A stretch of 64,000 nucleotides of DNA from Tetranychus cinnabarinus. Lineage: Eukaryota > Arthropoda > Arachnida > Trombidiformes > Tetranychidae. Made by a program: the position numbers and the translations under genes. Of the stretch, positions 23,429 through 34,260 are shown piece by piece (position 1 is the stretch's first letter; the number at the start of each line of letters is the position of its first letter). Below the pieces are notes generated by a model. That model did not search any database, was not told the origin of the DNA, and saw nothing but the letters and a program-made list of their open reading frames with translations. The stretch lies in assembly GCA_022266195.1 (NCBI GenBank), contig WHVY01000008.1, positions 1,674,001 through 1,738,000 on the forward strand, given 5' to 3'.

Positions 23429-26400
23429 GATTGAACTGTAATTGAATGTGACAATGGAAACAACTTGAGAACAAACTGGTTAAAGAATTGATGCAATTGT
23501 GATTAACACTATTAACAATCCTGTCCAACTGATGAATCGACTCAAATGATTAACTGATGCAAAAGACTCACAGGTAAAGTGTCTTTAAATAAAATTCAAG
23601 TTTACTCACTTTCATTGATATCAACACAAAATGTTGATAGACAGTTAATGCATTAAATGAAAAAAACACGTTAATTCTCACTTTTACTCCCTCTCACAAT
23701 TGAATCAACCCACCTAGTTAATACGTATAAAGAGAGTCGAGTGAATTAATAGCAACTACAATTAACCTTTAACAGCACAAGACAATCGAAATATTATCGG
23801 ACTCTTAAGGTCACCTAAACATCATTAGAAAGTCAAAAAAAGTGTACATTTCTCTTCCTTCCTCAACATCATCAACCTGGACAGAGACTCTTAAACCATT
23901 AGTTACTCATCAACCCTTGACCCAATATTGGACTCACTTTCATCTGTTTTTTTAGTGAATATTTATATACAATTACTTTAAATGTGAATTGTTGCAAAAA
24001 AAGCAATCAAAGTCCAGTTGATTGTCAAGATCACCGTAACAATGCAAACAAAAAATGAGCTTCCGAAATTCAACATTCGTCCTTTTTTCAAATTATGAGT
24101 TCCATTTTAAATTACAATTTTTTGTCTTCCTTATTGTCAGCCAATTATTAACTAACATATCAATTTATTAATTTTGGAATTGATTTAAAATATTTCCGGT
24201 CAATCATGAAAACCTTGATGCCTTGAATCAACTTGTTACAATGAGCATGTAATATTGCCTATTATTACAAACCTCATCATTATTCACTTTATAATTCAAC
24301 AGTACAGTTTAATTTTAAATTGATATCGGAAGCGTATTTTTTCTGGCCTTTGGTTTACACCAACAATTTGAATCTTCATCATTGACCATGATAGTCAAGG
24401 GATGATTAGAGGGATAAATTGTGGTCAAGGCTTAGACTTTCAGTTTAGGTGGCTTTTGGTTTGGGTTAGATACTGGTGAAGAAGAGACCAGAATCGGGTT
24501 TTCAATTGATTTACATTATCGCCAAGGTTTTTGATTGTTTCTTTATTAACCATAATCTTGATCATAATCCATATCAACTCATTGATCAACTAATCCTTTT
24601 GGATGATTGGTTAGTGTTAATATACAAATTATTGGGTTAATTTGGTAAACCTTCACTATTGTACTTTTAATAGGAATCGCAATTTTGATGGATTTTGCTG
24701 GTTTTTATTATCTTTTTTCCCCATTAATCGTGAGAAATTGAACCTTTTAATCCATCTTGGGTCAGGGATTTTAATTTATTCATTGATTACCATTTTGATT
24801 AAAAAATCAAAATGATGAACATTTCTGAGAGGAAATTGATTTAACTTTACTGATCTATTCAAAGGTTTAGGTATTAACAAATTACTTGCAAGTGATTTAA
24901 GTGAAATGTTAATTGAAAAGTCGCATTACCATTGATAAGTACTTTCATTTACATCTGAATTATCAACAGGATAAATTGTTGATTAATATTATTTTCAATC
25001 TCAGTTTGTTGATAAACTTGTTGTACAATTAGATTCAGTTGTTTGGTGAAAGAGCAATGAACAGGCAGTTTTGATCAAATTGACTGCCATTGACTTAAAT
25101 AATTAGTATCACACACTTAACCAGAAACCTCAAGTAAAACAATAACATTATTAATTGTTAACATAAAGAAACAATTATCTTTCAAATAAATGATGCAAAA
25201 GTAATTGTTCATTTAATTTACCTTTTATGCTAAAATTGACAATATGTAATCAGAAATGTATACAAACTGTGAAATGCCGAGTCGATTAAACAATAATCAT
25301 GAAAACATATGATTAGTTATGAGCGTAGGAATTATACAAATTCATACCAATCATAATTGTTTGGGTAAAAGTGAAAGAAATTAGAATACAAATCACAAAA
25401 ATTGATTAATGAATTAGGTGATGATGAAAAAGCACAAAAAGAGGATTTTAATGATTAATGTTAAACATTCACTGATAGGAATCATAATTAAAAGATGTTC
25501 ATGAATCATAATACAGAAATGATGAGGTAAACAAATGAAGGTTATTGATTACTCTTTACATTCAAATGGTAATATCGCGTAGTAGGTGATCAATTTGCTC
25601 TAATGAACAACATCATCAACAGATTTTCAACATTATTTCGTTTTTTTTCAATTATTCATCTGAAGCTGGTTTCACTTGAGAATGGATAGTTGAGGAAAAT
25701 TTTGTTTACTCAGAACTAATTTTATCAGATTTACAATTTATCGACTGATCCAACATTTTAAGCAAATGTGTTGGTGCTGAGAAATTGTTGGATTTGCAAC
25801 AGAAACATGGCAAGATTATGAAAATAAGATATGTTGAGTCAAAGATGAGTAACGAAGGATTTTTTGGGTAAAATTTTGTCGATTCATGGTCTGGTTCTGG
25901 CAATTTTCACACTTGACATGACATTTGAATTGTAAGACTAGAAGAAACTGAAAATAAAACATTTCTTGGTGGGCACAAGACATTACTTTCAAGATATAGA
26001 TACTTGAAGATAAATTAATTGTCACCTGATTTAATCTTTTACATGAGACTGATTCATTTTCCGTTTTATTTGAATTTGGTGAGATTGTTTAAGAGCTTCA
26101 CATTGTGATTGCGCCTTAACAGCAATTTTTGATGAATTCAAAAGATATACATTTGTACATTGTTGTAAACTAATGTCAGCCCTTAAGTTAGAAGCATTTT
26201 ATATTTTTAATTTCTGGTTCTAAAATATTCATTTTACCATTAAAGACCCATGTCAGGGTTCATTCATGTTTACCAAGTTTATCATAGCAGATATTACCGA
26301 AGACTTGGATCTATTCAATCTCAATTTTAAGTTTCCCTTTGAATCTAATGAGAGTCTCATCCCCTTCTAACCACATTATGTTGATTAATTTGACTTTAAT

Positions 26401-26772
26401 AATTAACTACCATTGATCATAATTAATAAAAATTGATGTTTAACAGTCAGGCTCTGAGAGTCGACCCAAAGCCTTACGGCTGAGTGGCTTATACCACCCC
26501 CCTGTAGCCGTGACAATTATGATCAGTATTAAACTAATTTAAGGGGACAAGATGAACGGAAATGAGAGAAGGGTGTTTTAGATGATTAATATTCTTAGTA
26601 GTTATAAATCTTTATATTATAAATCTGTTTGCTATAAATCTATGGGTGGTTTAAATCTTGTAAATTACATTATTTGAAACAAATTAAAGGCCAATTTTGG
26701 AATTTAGGACATTTTACGGAGAGCACGTTGACCATGATGTTAAGAGAAAATAACTTTATTTTTTAGATTTCG
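23429..26772. other. Long intergenic stretch
   Basis: No gene could be supported. The open frames at 25.7-26.0 kb (minus) are short and lack features. The one notable item is a locally GC-rich hairpin at 26476-26511. Confidence 0.55.
26476..26511. other. GC-rich stem-loop in AT-rich surroundings
   Basis: ACGGCT (26476-26481) pairs with AGCCGT (26506-26511), and an inner GTGG/CCAC stem closes a short loop. Nothing identifies it as a known RNA; it lacks tRNA box B. Confidence 0.45.
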
Positions 26773-26964
26773 ATGGTCGATATATTTAAGTTAAGGATCG
26801 ATTCAGAGAGTTTAGGCGATTATCGATTCAATCGATGGATCATTTCAAAATATAAATCAACCGGCCGAGGTTATTTCCCGCTCAAAGCTGTTTTTATTGT
26901 CATTGCTCTATTTTATTTTGTGTCTTTTGGCATTTTATATTTAGTCCTGAATCTTATTATTTAG
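26773..26964 (+). CDS. Small single-pass membrane protein ORF
   Basis: A 63-residue frame from ATG 26773. An acceptor-like TTTTTTAG lies directly upstream, so a leader exon is possible. The first 37 residues are hydrophilic and basic (DYRFNRWIISKYKSTGRGY), followed by one hydrophobic helix (FIVIALFYFVSFGILYLVL) to the C-terminus: a tail-anchored layout. I do not recognise the family. The stop lies only 38 bases ahead of the FHA gene's ATG, in a different frame and with no splice acceptor between, so both may sit on one mRNA. Confidence 0.55.
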   Translation: MVDIFKLRIDSESLGDYRFNRWIISKYKSTGRGYFPLKAVFIVIALFYFVSFGILYLVLNLII

Positions 26965-27002
26965 CCTATTCTTGAAATATACTTTACTTTCAAATTTTAA
27001 TC

Positions 27003-28871
27003 ATGAATTTAAACGGTGGTTTAGATGGTGAACGGATCTGTAAATACATCACTCGTCGCCCTGACAAAGATTGTGATCAAGAAAAAAGAGTGCCTGTTTA
27101 TGGAAACCTAGTGTTTGAAGATGATTGTCCTCATATTATTCATAGTTATCCCGTGGCCTACAAAGATTACGTCATCGGTCGAGAAAAAACGTCTCATTTG
27201 AGAATTACTTCTCCCATTGTGTCAAGGCTGCATTGTATTATTAGCTGTGAAGATGGTAATCCTATCTTGATCAACAAATCGGGATTAAATGGTACCTATG
27301 TTGAAGGAGAACCAATTGCAACTAAAACTAAATTAATAGATGGTGTTGTTATCAAGATTGGCATGCATTCATTCCGTTTCGATTCCGTCGACTCTGATGA
27401 TACCGTTCTTGAAGAGAAGAAAGATCCAATGATGTCTCCAATGAAGCGAGAAAAGGGTAACCTCAAAGTTACCTTTGAAAATGGTGTTGACTCAAAGCAT
27501 GCGGAAGAACACCAAGAAGCCCTTGAAGAAGCAAAGTTTGCAATCGCAAAAGAAGAATCTATTGAAAAACCTGAACCCATTGAAGAACCTGAACCAGTTG
27601 AGGAATCTGAACCAATCGAAGATCCTGAACCCGAACCCGAACCCGAAGCTGAACCTGAACCAAAGAAAAAAGCGACAAAAAAAGCACCAGTTGCCAAAAA
27701 AGGACGCAAAAAGGTTGCTTGTAGTAAGAGAACTGCGAAAGTAGAGCCTGAGGAAGATCATGAAGAAATAGAAAAAGGGTCCGAACTAGAGATGGAACAA
27801 GAAGCAGAAAAAGCACCAGAAATAGAACCACAAAAAGATGCAGTTAACGAGTTGGAGAAAGAGCCAGAATCTAGTTCAGAAATAGAGCAAGAACCTGAGC
27901 CAGAGCCAGAACCGAAACACGAGGAGAAGCTTGAACAAGAACCAGAAAACGGATCAGAGCCAGAGTCAGAGACAGATCAAAAATCAGAACTAGAACAAGA
28001 ACCTGAGCAAGAAAAAGAGCAAGAGCCAGAACAAGAAGATGAACAAGAGGCAGAACATGAACCGCAGTCTGAGTCAGAGCCCGAACCCGAACCAAAACAA
28101 ACAAAACAAAAAGTAAAACGAGAAACGAAAAAAGTAACGAAAAAAGTGACAAAAAAAGCAAAAAAAGAGCCAGAGCCTGAACCTGAGCCTGAGCCTGAAC
28201 AAGAAGATGAACAAGAGGCAGAACATGAACCCGAGTCAGAGTCAGAGCTCGAACCAGAACCAGAACCCGAACCAAAACAAACAAAACAAAAAGTAAAACG
28301 AGAAACGAAAAAAGAAACGAAAAAGGTGACAAAAAAAGCAAAAAAAGAGCCAGAGCCTGAACCAGAGCCTGAGCCTGAACAAGAAGATGAACAAGAGGCA
28401 GAACATGAACCCGAGTCAGAGTCAGAGCCCGAACCAGAACAAACAAAACAAAAATTGAAACGAGAAACGAAAAAAGAGTCAAAAAAAGAAGCAAAAAAAG
28501 AGCCAAAAAAAGAAACAAAGAAACCAGCAAAAAAAGAGACGAAACAAGAGCCCAAAGCAAAGTCTAAATCAGGAGCTAAATCTGTTCCTAAAGCAGAATC
28601 TAAAGCAGATACTAATGGCGAAGTGAAAGAAGAGCCTAAGCCAGAAGTCAAACGTTCAACGCGAAATAAGAAAACATTCCAAGACAATAATGAACCTTCG
28701 GCGATAAGTGACAATACGAATAAAAAACCACGTCGTAAAGCTACAAAGTCCAAGCTGGTGGACGAAGATGGAGACAAACAAGAGGCTACACCGCCAAAGA
28801 AGCCTGCCAAACCGGTAGAAGAAGAAAACAAAAGACCAACTCGAGCTCGCAAGGCCAAAGTATTAGATTGA
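27003..28871 (+). CDS. FHA-domain protein with long acidic/basic repeats
   Basis: A 622-residue frame with no intron. An FHA domain at about residues 55-108 is seen from YVIGREKTSHLRI, SPIVSRLHCII and NKSGLNGTYVEGE, including the phosphothreonine-binding Arg, Ser and Asn positions of the family. The remaining ~480 residues are low-complexity: Glu-Pro runs alternating with Lys/Thr-rich blocks such as KQTKQKVKRETKK, in units of about 56-60 residues that recur around 28030, 28200 and 28380. The tail is basic (KRPTRARKAKVLD). FHA plus a long charged tail recalls Ki-67-like or MDC1-like chromatin proteins, but no further domain supports either name. Long antisense frames over the repeats are by-products. 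Confidence 0.9.
   Translation: MNLNGGLDGERICKYITRRPDKDCDQEKRVPVYGNLVFEDDCPHIIHSYPVAYKDYVIGREKTSHLRITSPIVSRLHCIISCEDGNPILINKSGLNGTYVEGEPIATKTKLIDGVVIKIGMHSFRFDSVDSDDTVLEEKKDPMMSPMKREKGNLKVTFENGVDSKHAEEHQEALEEAKFAIAKEESIEKPEPIEEPEPVEESEPIEDPEPEPEPEAEPEPKKKATKKAPVAKKGRKKVACSKRTAKVEPEEDHEEIEKGSELEMEQEAEKAPEIEPQKDAVNELEKEPESSSEIEQEPEPEPEPKHEEKLEQEPENGSEPESETDQKSELEQEPEQEKEQEPEQEDEQEAEHEPQSESEPEPEPKQTKQKVKRETKKVTKKVTKKAKKEPEPEPEPEPEQEDEQEAEHEPESESELEPEPEPEPKQTKQKVKRETKKETKKVTKKAKKEPEPEPEPEPEQEDEQEAEHEPESESEPEPEQTKQKLKRETKKESKKEAKKEPKKETKKPAKKETKQEPKAKSKSGAKSVPKAESKADTNGEVKEEPKPEVKRSTRNKKTFQDNNEPSAISDNTNKKPRRKATKSKLVDEDGDKQEATPPKKPAKPVEEENKRPTRARKAKVLD
28020..28440 (+). repeat. Coding tandem repeats (Glu-Pro / Lys-Thr units)
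   Basis: Imperfect units of about 168-180 bp, marked by the recurring block GAACAAGAAGATGAACAAG near 28030, 28198 and 28378. All keep the reading frame. Confidence 0.85.
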
Positions 28872-29320
28872 AGAGATAGTTAATGAATCACGGTTTATTC
28901 AATATTTAATTTTGTAATACACCAAATATTGTCATTGGTTTTACATTTCCTCTCCTTGTATAAGTTTTTAATCCTCAAGTTTTCGAGGGACATTCTTTAA
29001 ATAAATCATCCTAAATTTTCTTCGCACTTGTTTAATAAGCATTCATTTTCTATAATACTGATTTCTCAGATAAGTTTCAAATGATGAAATATCACCATTA
29101 AATTACAAGTAAATGATAAAACGATAGTAAGTTTACAATTTACGCGATCATTATTTTCTATATTGATAAAAAAACAGATATTTGACGTAGGTGATGGTTT
29201 AATTGAATTGATTGAAAATCAGAGAAACACGAAGATTTCCCGGATTCTTATCAGTTATGAAATGAATGCGGATACACATGAAAAAAATGGAAAAGAGGAA
29301 CAATGGAGTCCTGAAATATT
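28872..29320. other. Convergent 3' region between FHA and SR genes
   Basis: No gene. A poly(A) signal-like AATAAA lies near 29000 for the FHA gene. Confidence 0.6.
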
Positions 29321-31420
29321 TCATTTCTCAGACATAACTTGGTCTTCTATGAAATCTCCTCCTTCTCCACCGTTTTCATTAGTTTTGGGTGGTGAGGCAG
29401 AATGGGAGCGAGATCTTGAACGTTCGCGAGACCTTGAGCGGGATTTTGTGTTTTTGGAATGAGACCTTGATCGTGATCGTGAACGTGATCGCTTATCACT
29501 TCGACGACTTTCAGCACTCCTTGAACGAGAGCGGGAGCGGGATTCTTTCACATGTGCAGACTTGCTCCTGCTTCGACTTCGTTCCCGGCTTCGATCTCGA
29601 GATCGAGACTTGCTGCGTGATCGAGATTTAGATCGTGATCGGGATTTGGAACGTGATCGTGACTTGGAGCGTGATCGAGATCGGGACCGAGATCGCGATC
29701 GTGAACGAGATCGGGAGCGAGACCTAGACCGACTACCCCTGTAAATAAAACAAAGAGTTAATAGAGTTCAAATAACTATAACAAGATGACTTACTTTCGT
29801 CGGCGGCTCTTGTCCTCTACAAGCCTTATACGACGACCATGAAGATCGACTCCATCAAGCTTGTCTAAAGCTTGTTTCATATCAGCATATGTGGCAAAAT
29901 CAACAATACTGTGGATAGTAATGGTGAAAAGAGATTAGATATCATTCTAAAACAGATTAACAGATCAACTTACCCCATATTTCTTTCTCGTTTATGCGCA
30001 TCAGCATAAGTGACTTCTCCAGCTTGACGCATGAAGTCTTTCAAGTCCTATAACAAAAAAATAGATATTAGATGTGAAAGTAGACACAAATGAGATGGTT
30101 TATCCTTGCAATGTAACAAACGAAGATTAATGTTAAAATTTGTTTCAATGTAGACTCAATTCGAGATGCATTATAAATAATGAACTTGAGAACCCTGCAT
30201 AAGAAAGATTATCTCAAAAAACCAGCCACTAAATCAAGTTAAAAATGTATTAATAGCGTGATAAGAAATTGGTTGACCCTTGGGAAGATATTAAAGTATC
30301 CTTAGTATTCTCGACAGTTTAGGTTCAAAGAGTAAATGAGATTCTCTTTACCTTATTGTATAACACAATTCATAATGAGCATAAAGGTAACCAAATTCAA
30401 AGCGTTCAACGACTGGTCTAGTGACGACAATGCAATGAAGCACAGACACCATCAAAAGGCTAAAAGGTAGAGTAGAGGTACCAAAGGAGAGACCGAGCCA
30501 AACGTTTGCGTTGGTAACATGTTGATCGTTCCCTCACATCATAAACTGGTAAACCTCGACTAATTTATCAAGGGATAAAAATTTCGAAAACAACCATACC
30601 TGCCAGCTGACCCGGCTGCTGAGATTTTCCACGATCACTCGATACTCGGTGTTCCTTGGGGGGCCATACCTAGAGTTAGAGACATTTTTGGATCCACGAT
30701 TAGAAAGAAAGAAGAAAGTTTGCTAGATCATTTGCCGGGAGATTTTATGTTGCTGAAATAAAAAAATTAATAATATACAGGAAAGTTTCTTACTTCTCGG
30801 CGTAGGTTAGTCCACCAGAAGGTCTGTCACTACGACTATTTGAATAATAAGGTCTTGATGACCCATAAGGCCTAAAACGAGCACGTCCTCGTGATGGTCC
30901 TCTGGCGAATTCAACATGCACTCTGAGAAAGAAATAAAGGATTAGTAAAACATACGCATGGAAAAATTGGAAAATTGGAATGGAATATTTGATATTTACC
31001 TTTCGCCCATAAGTTCTTTACCATTTAAATCATATACTGCATCATCGGCATCCCTGTGGTCATCAAATTCCTGAAAGAAATATAAGAGGGGCGTTAACAT
31101 ATACGCAAGCGACATACAGGAAAAGCATGCTAAAAATACATCTAATGATGTAGTATATAGAGCAAAATTGGCTAAAACTAAGTTTCAGATTTAGAATATC
31201 TTCACCGGAGAACATCAGTCCCGAAAGATGGTTAGAATAAAAGTGATCATCATTTAAAGAAATAGCCAATTCAAATAAAAGGGGGAAAATTACTTACCAC
31301 AAAGGCGAAGCCATCTTTCATCAATATTTCTCGTATTCTGCCATATCCTTTGAAAAATTTTTCAATATCACGCTCTCTAACATCATAATGAAGTCTACCT
31401 ACGTACACTCGTGTACCCAT
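29321..31420 (-). CDS. SR splicing factor, SRSF4/5/6 (B52/SRp55) type
   Basis: Seven exons on the minus strand: 31298-31420, 31000-31070, 30794-30922, 30600-30669, 29974-30047, 29795-29908, 29321-29738. They stay in frame and give 332 residues. The first RRM (starting TRVYVGRLHYDVRERDIEKF) is followed by a Gly/Arg/Ser hinge, then a pseudo-RRM with the diagnostic SWQDLKD heptad, split by intron 4 between SWQ and DLKD. The C-terminal RS domain is a long run of Ser-Arg and Arg-Ser dipeptides. It binds exonic enhancers in the nucleus and promotes splice-site choice. Intron 4 (552 nt) is the longest and carries a candidate poison exon. The antisense open frames over the RS domain are artefacts. 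Confidence 0.96.
30352..30459 (-). other. Candidate poison cassette exon in SR gene intron 4
   Basis: Read on the minus strand, an acceptor with a pyrimidine-rich lead (CTACCTTTTAG) precedes 30459 and a donor (AAG then GTAAAG) follows 30352. Included after exon 4 in phase 0, it would bring a TAG at its 14th codon. Such exons are known autoregulatory features of SR protein genes. Confidence 0.35.
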
Positions 31421-32476
31421 TGATGATTTATACACAAAATACAATTAATGATCAAAATTAATTTTAAAATAAAGATGATTACTCGATGAACCTAAATACT
31501 GAACTCAAAAATAGGGAAACAGAACCTAGTAATAATTTTTTTTAACGTACATCCGTTTCCGTATTGTTGCTTAGCAATTGTTTCTGGTAAGCTTTACTTT
31601 AACCGCCAAATTCAATTTTTGCCTAAATTGGGTTCAAAGTGATCAATGAAAATCCCTTTCGTATCGACTCCATTTTTAAAACTAAGGTCAGTATTAAAAG
31701 TAAAATAGCCAGCATGATTGTAATGTATAAAAGTCATGAATGTGTTTATCTTGAGCAGTTGATTGTGCAAAAATATTTATTCTGATTACACAGCTTTACT
31801 TGAAAACAAACAAACATTTAATGTCTCTTCAAATTGAAGAGCTTTAAATTGTTTATAAATCAAAAACACATTTGTCTCAAAATAGCAAATAAATTCAATT
31901 TGTTCAGATTTAAATGGAAAAATTGAGTTGCAATGTAAATAAAATTCAAGGTTTGTTTCACTTTTACCTCTCAAGTCTATGAAAATCACAAGAGTTTAGC
32001 ATTGGCTGTTTTTACAATTAAGAAATGCGAAAGTGAAAAGTGAAAAATGGAAACTTATCATAATTTGAAATTGCACTCACAATGTGTATCAAGGGCAATT
32101 TAAATGGAGTTAATTAAATGAAAACCAAACAAATGTTGGATCAATCATAAATACGTAAATAGTAAGGGGAAATCTGATTAAAATGATGTCTACTGAGTCA
32201 CAATACAAGAAGGGTAAAGATATGAAACAATTATAACGTCAATTAAGGCATTACGCATAACCAATTAATTTGATGGTTAAACAATGATTCAATGAATTTA
32301 ATTGAAAACCATATAAATCGAGAAATAAGTTTACATTGATTTTGCTTTTTTCCCTCACAAAAATAAGGATGAATGAAAAAACAAAAGCAAATTACACATT
32401 GTCCTTATTAATTAGCTTTCACCTCGACACATTAAATACGGAAGCTACTTGAAACGTCTCCCGATGATAATTTGGG
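31421..32476. other. Intergenic between SR gene and Cys/His-rich gene
   Basis: Divergent promoters should lie here. No gene could be supported; the frame at 31786-31989 (minus) is AT-driven. Confidence 0.55.
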
Positions 32477-32510
32477 TATAAAAAGAGACGATATTTCATC
32501 AATCAGCATC
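32477..32510 (+). promoter_or_regulatory. TATA box and initiator of the Cys/His-rich gene
   Basis: TATAAAAAG starts at 32477. A TCAGCATC initiator-like site centred on the A at 32505 lies 28 bp downstream, the standard spacing. The leader would be about 90 bases. Confidence 0.65.
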
Positions 32511-32594
32511 ACAATTGAAATCGTTTCATTTCAACCAACTTAAATACTTATATTTATTTGATTCCCAATCACCTTTTACTTAGCCACCATAAAA

Positions 32595-32789
32595 ATGTCT
32601 GCCGTTGAAGTTGCTGCCGCTGCTGTTGATCCTTGCTGCGAGGATACTCATTGTGAAGACACAGTTTGTGAAACTGACAAATGCCATGAACATCCATGCG
32701 ATGAGAAAGATGCTGGAGGCCATTGCCATGAAGAATCCCACCCATCTGAGGATCAATGTGAACACCACGATACAGAGCCAGCCAATTGA
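32595..32789 (+). CDS. Metallothionein-like Cys/His-rich peptide
   Basis: A 64-residue single-exon frame with 8 Cys and 8 His, the rest mostly acidic. Cysteines at 15, 20, 25, 30 and 35 are spaced exactly five apart, with Cys14 adjacent and later Cys44 and Cys55. CxC motifs typical of metallothioneins are absent, so it is not a standard member. Cytosolic metal binding is inferred from composition. The ATG follows an ACCATAAAA leader, and the gene has a clear TATA box and initiator and an AATAAA at 32904, so it is probably well expressed. The longer overlapping frames on both strands are shadows. Confidence 0.75.
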   Translation: MSAVEVAAAAVDPCCEDTHCEDTVCETDKCHEHPCDEKDAGGHCHEESHPSEDQCEHHDTEPAN

Positions 32790-32903
32790 ACAATTGGATA
32801 TGCAAATGAAAGACTCATCTGAATTAACTGATGTTTCCTTTTCATCATGATCCGTGTTTCCTTTCAATTTATCCCTATGTAATCAGTATTTTAAAACATT
32901 GAG

Positions 32904-32909
32904 AATAAA
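32904..32909 (+). terminator. Poly(A) signal AATAAA
   Basis: Canonical hexamer 115 bp after the stop of the Cys/His-rich gene. Confidence 0.6.
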
Positions 32910-33241
32910 GATTTGCTTTGATTCAATCAGTCTGTCAATTTACTAATCATTTCAATCTGATTTACAACAGCTGTTTGTAAGTCAATGCATCAATCATCTA
33001 AGCTAAAGTAAAGCTGGAATCAATTGATGAAATAACAAATCATGTTAGCGTAATAGTAACGTGTAGTAGTGATTAACCTTTAATTGTCTCCAATAATACA
33101 TATATTACGATGTTTAAGTGAGACTTTGGATAAAATAATGTCCATCAGTTATGAAAGATCCTTAGATTTGAACATTTACGAGTAACAGATTCTTTTGGTC
33201 TCAAAATTGTTAAGCTATCCTTGTATTCAGTGAAACTTGAG

Positions 33242-33898
33242 TCAGATTGGTTGCCACAATATCGGTCGACTTTTGTGACATTTCTGAGCTTCTAACGACT
33301 TCTTCTTGTGCGTCCTTAACATGTTACTCATCTTAATGTCCTGCAAAATAAAAAAAATGTTTAAAGATACTTGTTATGGTAAATCGTTTGCTGAAGATTT
33401 TTGAATAAAATTAAGTAAAATATTATAATACAGACAAGGGACAAGATTTTTAAAGTCTCATCAAGTGGGACTTTATTAGACTGGACTTATTTTGGTTTAT
33501 CATTAAGAGTAATCACGAGTATTAATGAAATCTGGACATCCATATGACAAGCAATTATTTTGTTTACTTTCTAGAATCACTGTCTTTTTTAATTAGCCTG
33601 TAGCAAGGGAATGTAAAAGAGAGAGATTAGATAATTTGAAAAAGACCAATCACAATAATTTGAAATTATTTCAAGGGTATCAGAGGATACCTAAGAATTA
33701 AAGTTAACTTCAACATGCAAATCGAATAATGATGACAAAATCCAGATAAATCTGCTTCAGTAATGATTTTCCCAGACTTACCATTAAAATCCTCTTTGAA
33801 GTCACCAAATCTAGATAATGTACATGTAAATCCAGAAAAAGATCAATTCTCAAACATTTCATGAAAGATGAAGCATTTGTTACACTGGTGCGAGACAT
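33242..33898 (-). CDS. Possible small two-exon gene of unknown function
   Basis: ATG at 33898 opens a frame that reaches a strong donor after codon 39 (ATG then GTAAGT, exon 33782-33898). A strong acceptor (TTTTATTTTGCAG) starts a second exon 33242-33340 that continues in phase 0 to a stop. The product would be 71 residues, starting MSRTSVTNASSF and ending in a basic stretch with LRTHKKKSLEAQK. No family is recognised. The splice sites are convincing but the protein is short, so it could be a non-coding transcript. Confidence 0.3.
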
Positions 33899-34260
33899 TT
33901 GCTTAAATACAGTCCATTTGTGCGGTTCTTTGTCTCTGTAGCCAAGCGAATCAATTGGAAACTAACAATTAAGACAAGTTTCTTTGCTATGAAATATTTT
34001 GTGTCACTTGTTATAACAAAACTAAACATTATCTAATCATTTTGATCTCTCACTATTTTCAGTCTCACTCTTCATTTCATCTCACACAATCTCTCTTTTT
34101 TCTGATTTCTAACATGTTTTAATCAGTAATATACTTGACTTGTTTTTGGAAATCATTTTCTTAGTCTTTTTTGACCTTCTTTTCAATTCTTACTCATCTT
34201 ATATTTTGTTTTTCTTTCAGTTTGAATTGATCGGTTCAAACTTGCCGCAGTTTTTTTCAA
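33899..34260. other. Upstream region of hexokinase gene
   Basis: No gene. An acceptor-like TTTCTTTCAG near 34220 suggests a spliced leader exon for the hexokinase. Confidence 0.5.

Noticed and set aside
27871..28858. Antisense open frames of 229 and 293 codons over the FHA gene
   Set aside because: They arise because the GAA/GAG/CCA/CCT repeats lack stop triplets on the other strand. Composition is Leu/Val- or Ser/Gly-only and the plus strand has a clear domain.
29389..29744. Plus-strand frames rich in Arg-Asp-Arg over the SR gene
   Set aside because: They are the complement of the RS-domain codons; the minus-strand model is complete with seven in-frame exons.
31063..31269. 68-codon minus frame inside the SR gene
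   Set aside because: It lies in intron 1 of the SR gene, has no family features, and the flanking splice sites are strong.
32569..32867. Overlapping frames on both strands at the Cys/His-rich gene
   Set aside because: They are alternative frames of the same 200 bp; only the 64-residue frame has the regular Cys spacing, the ATG after the leader and the promoter in register.
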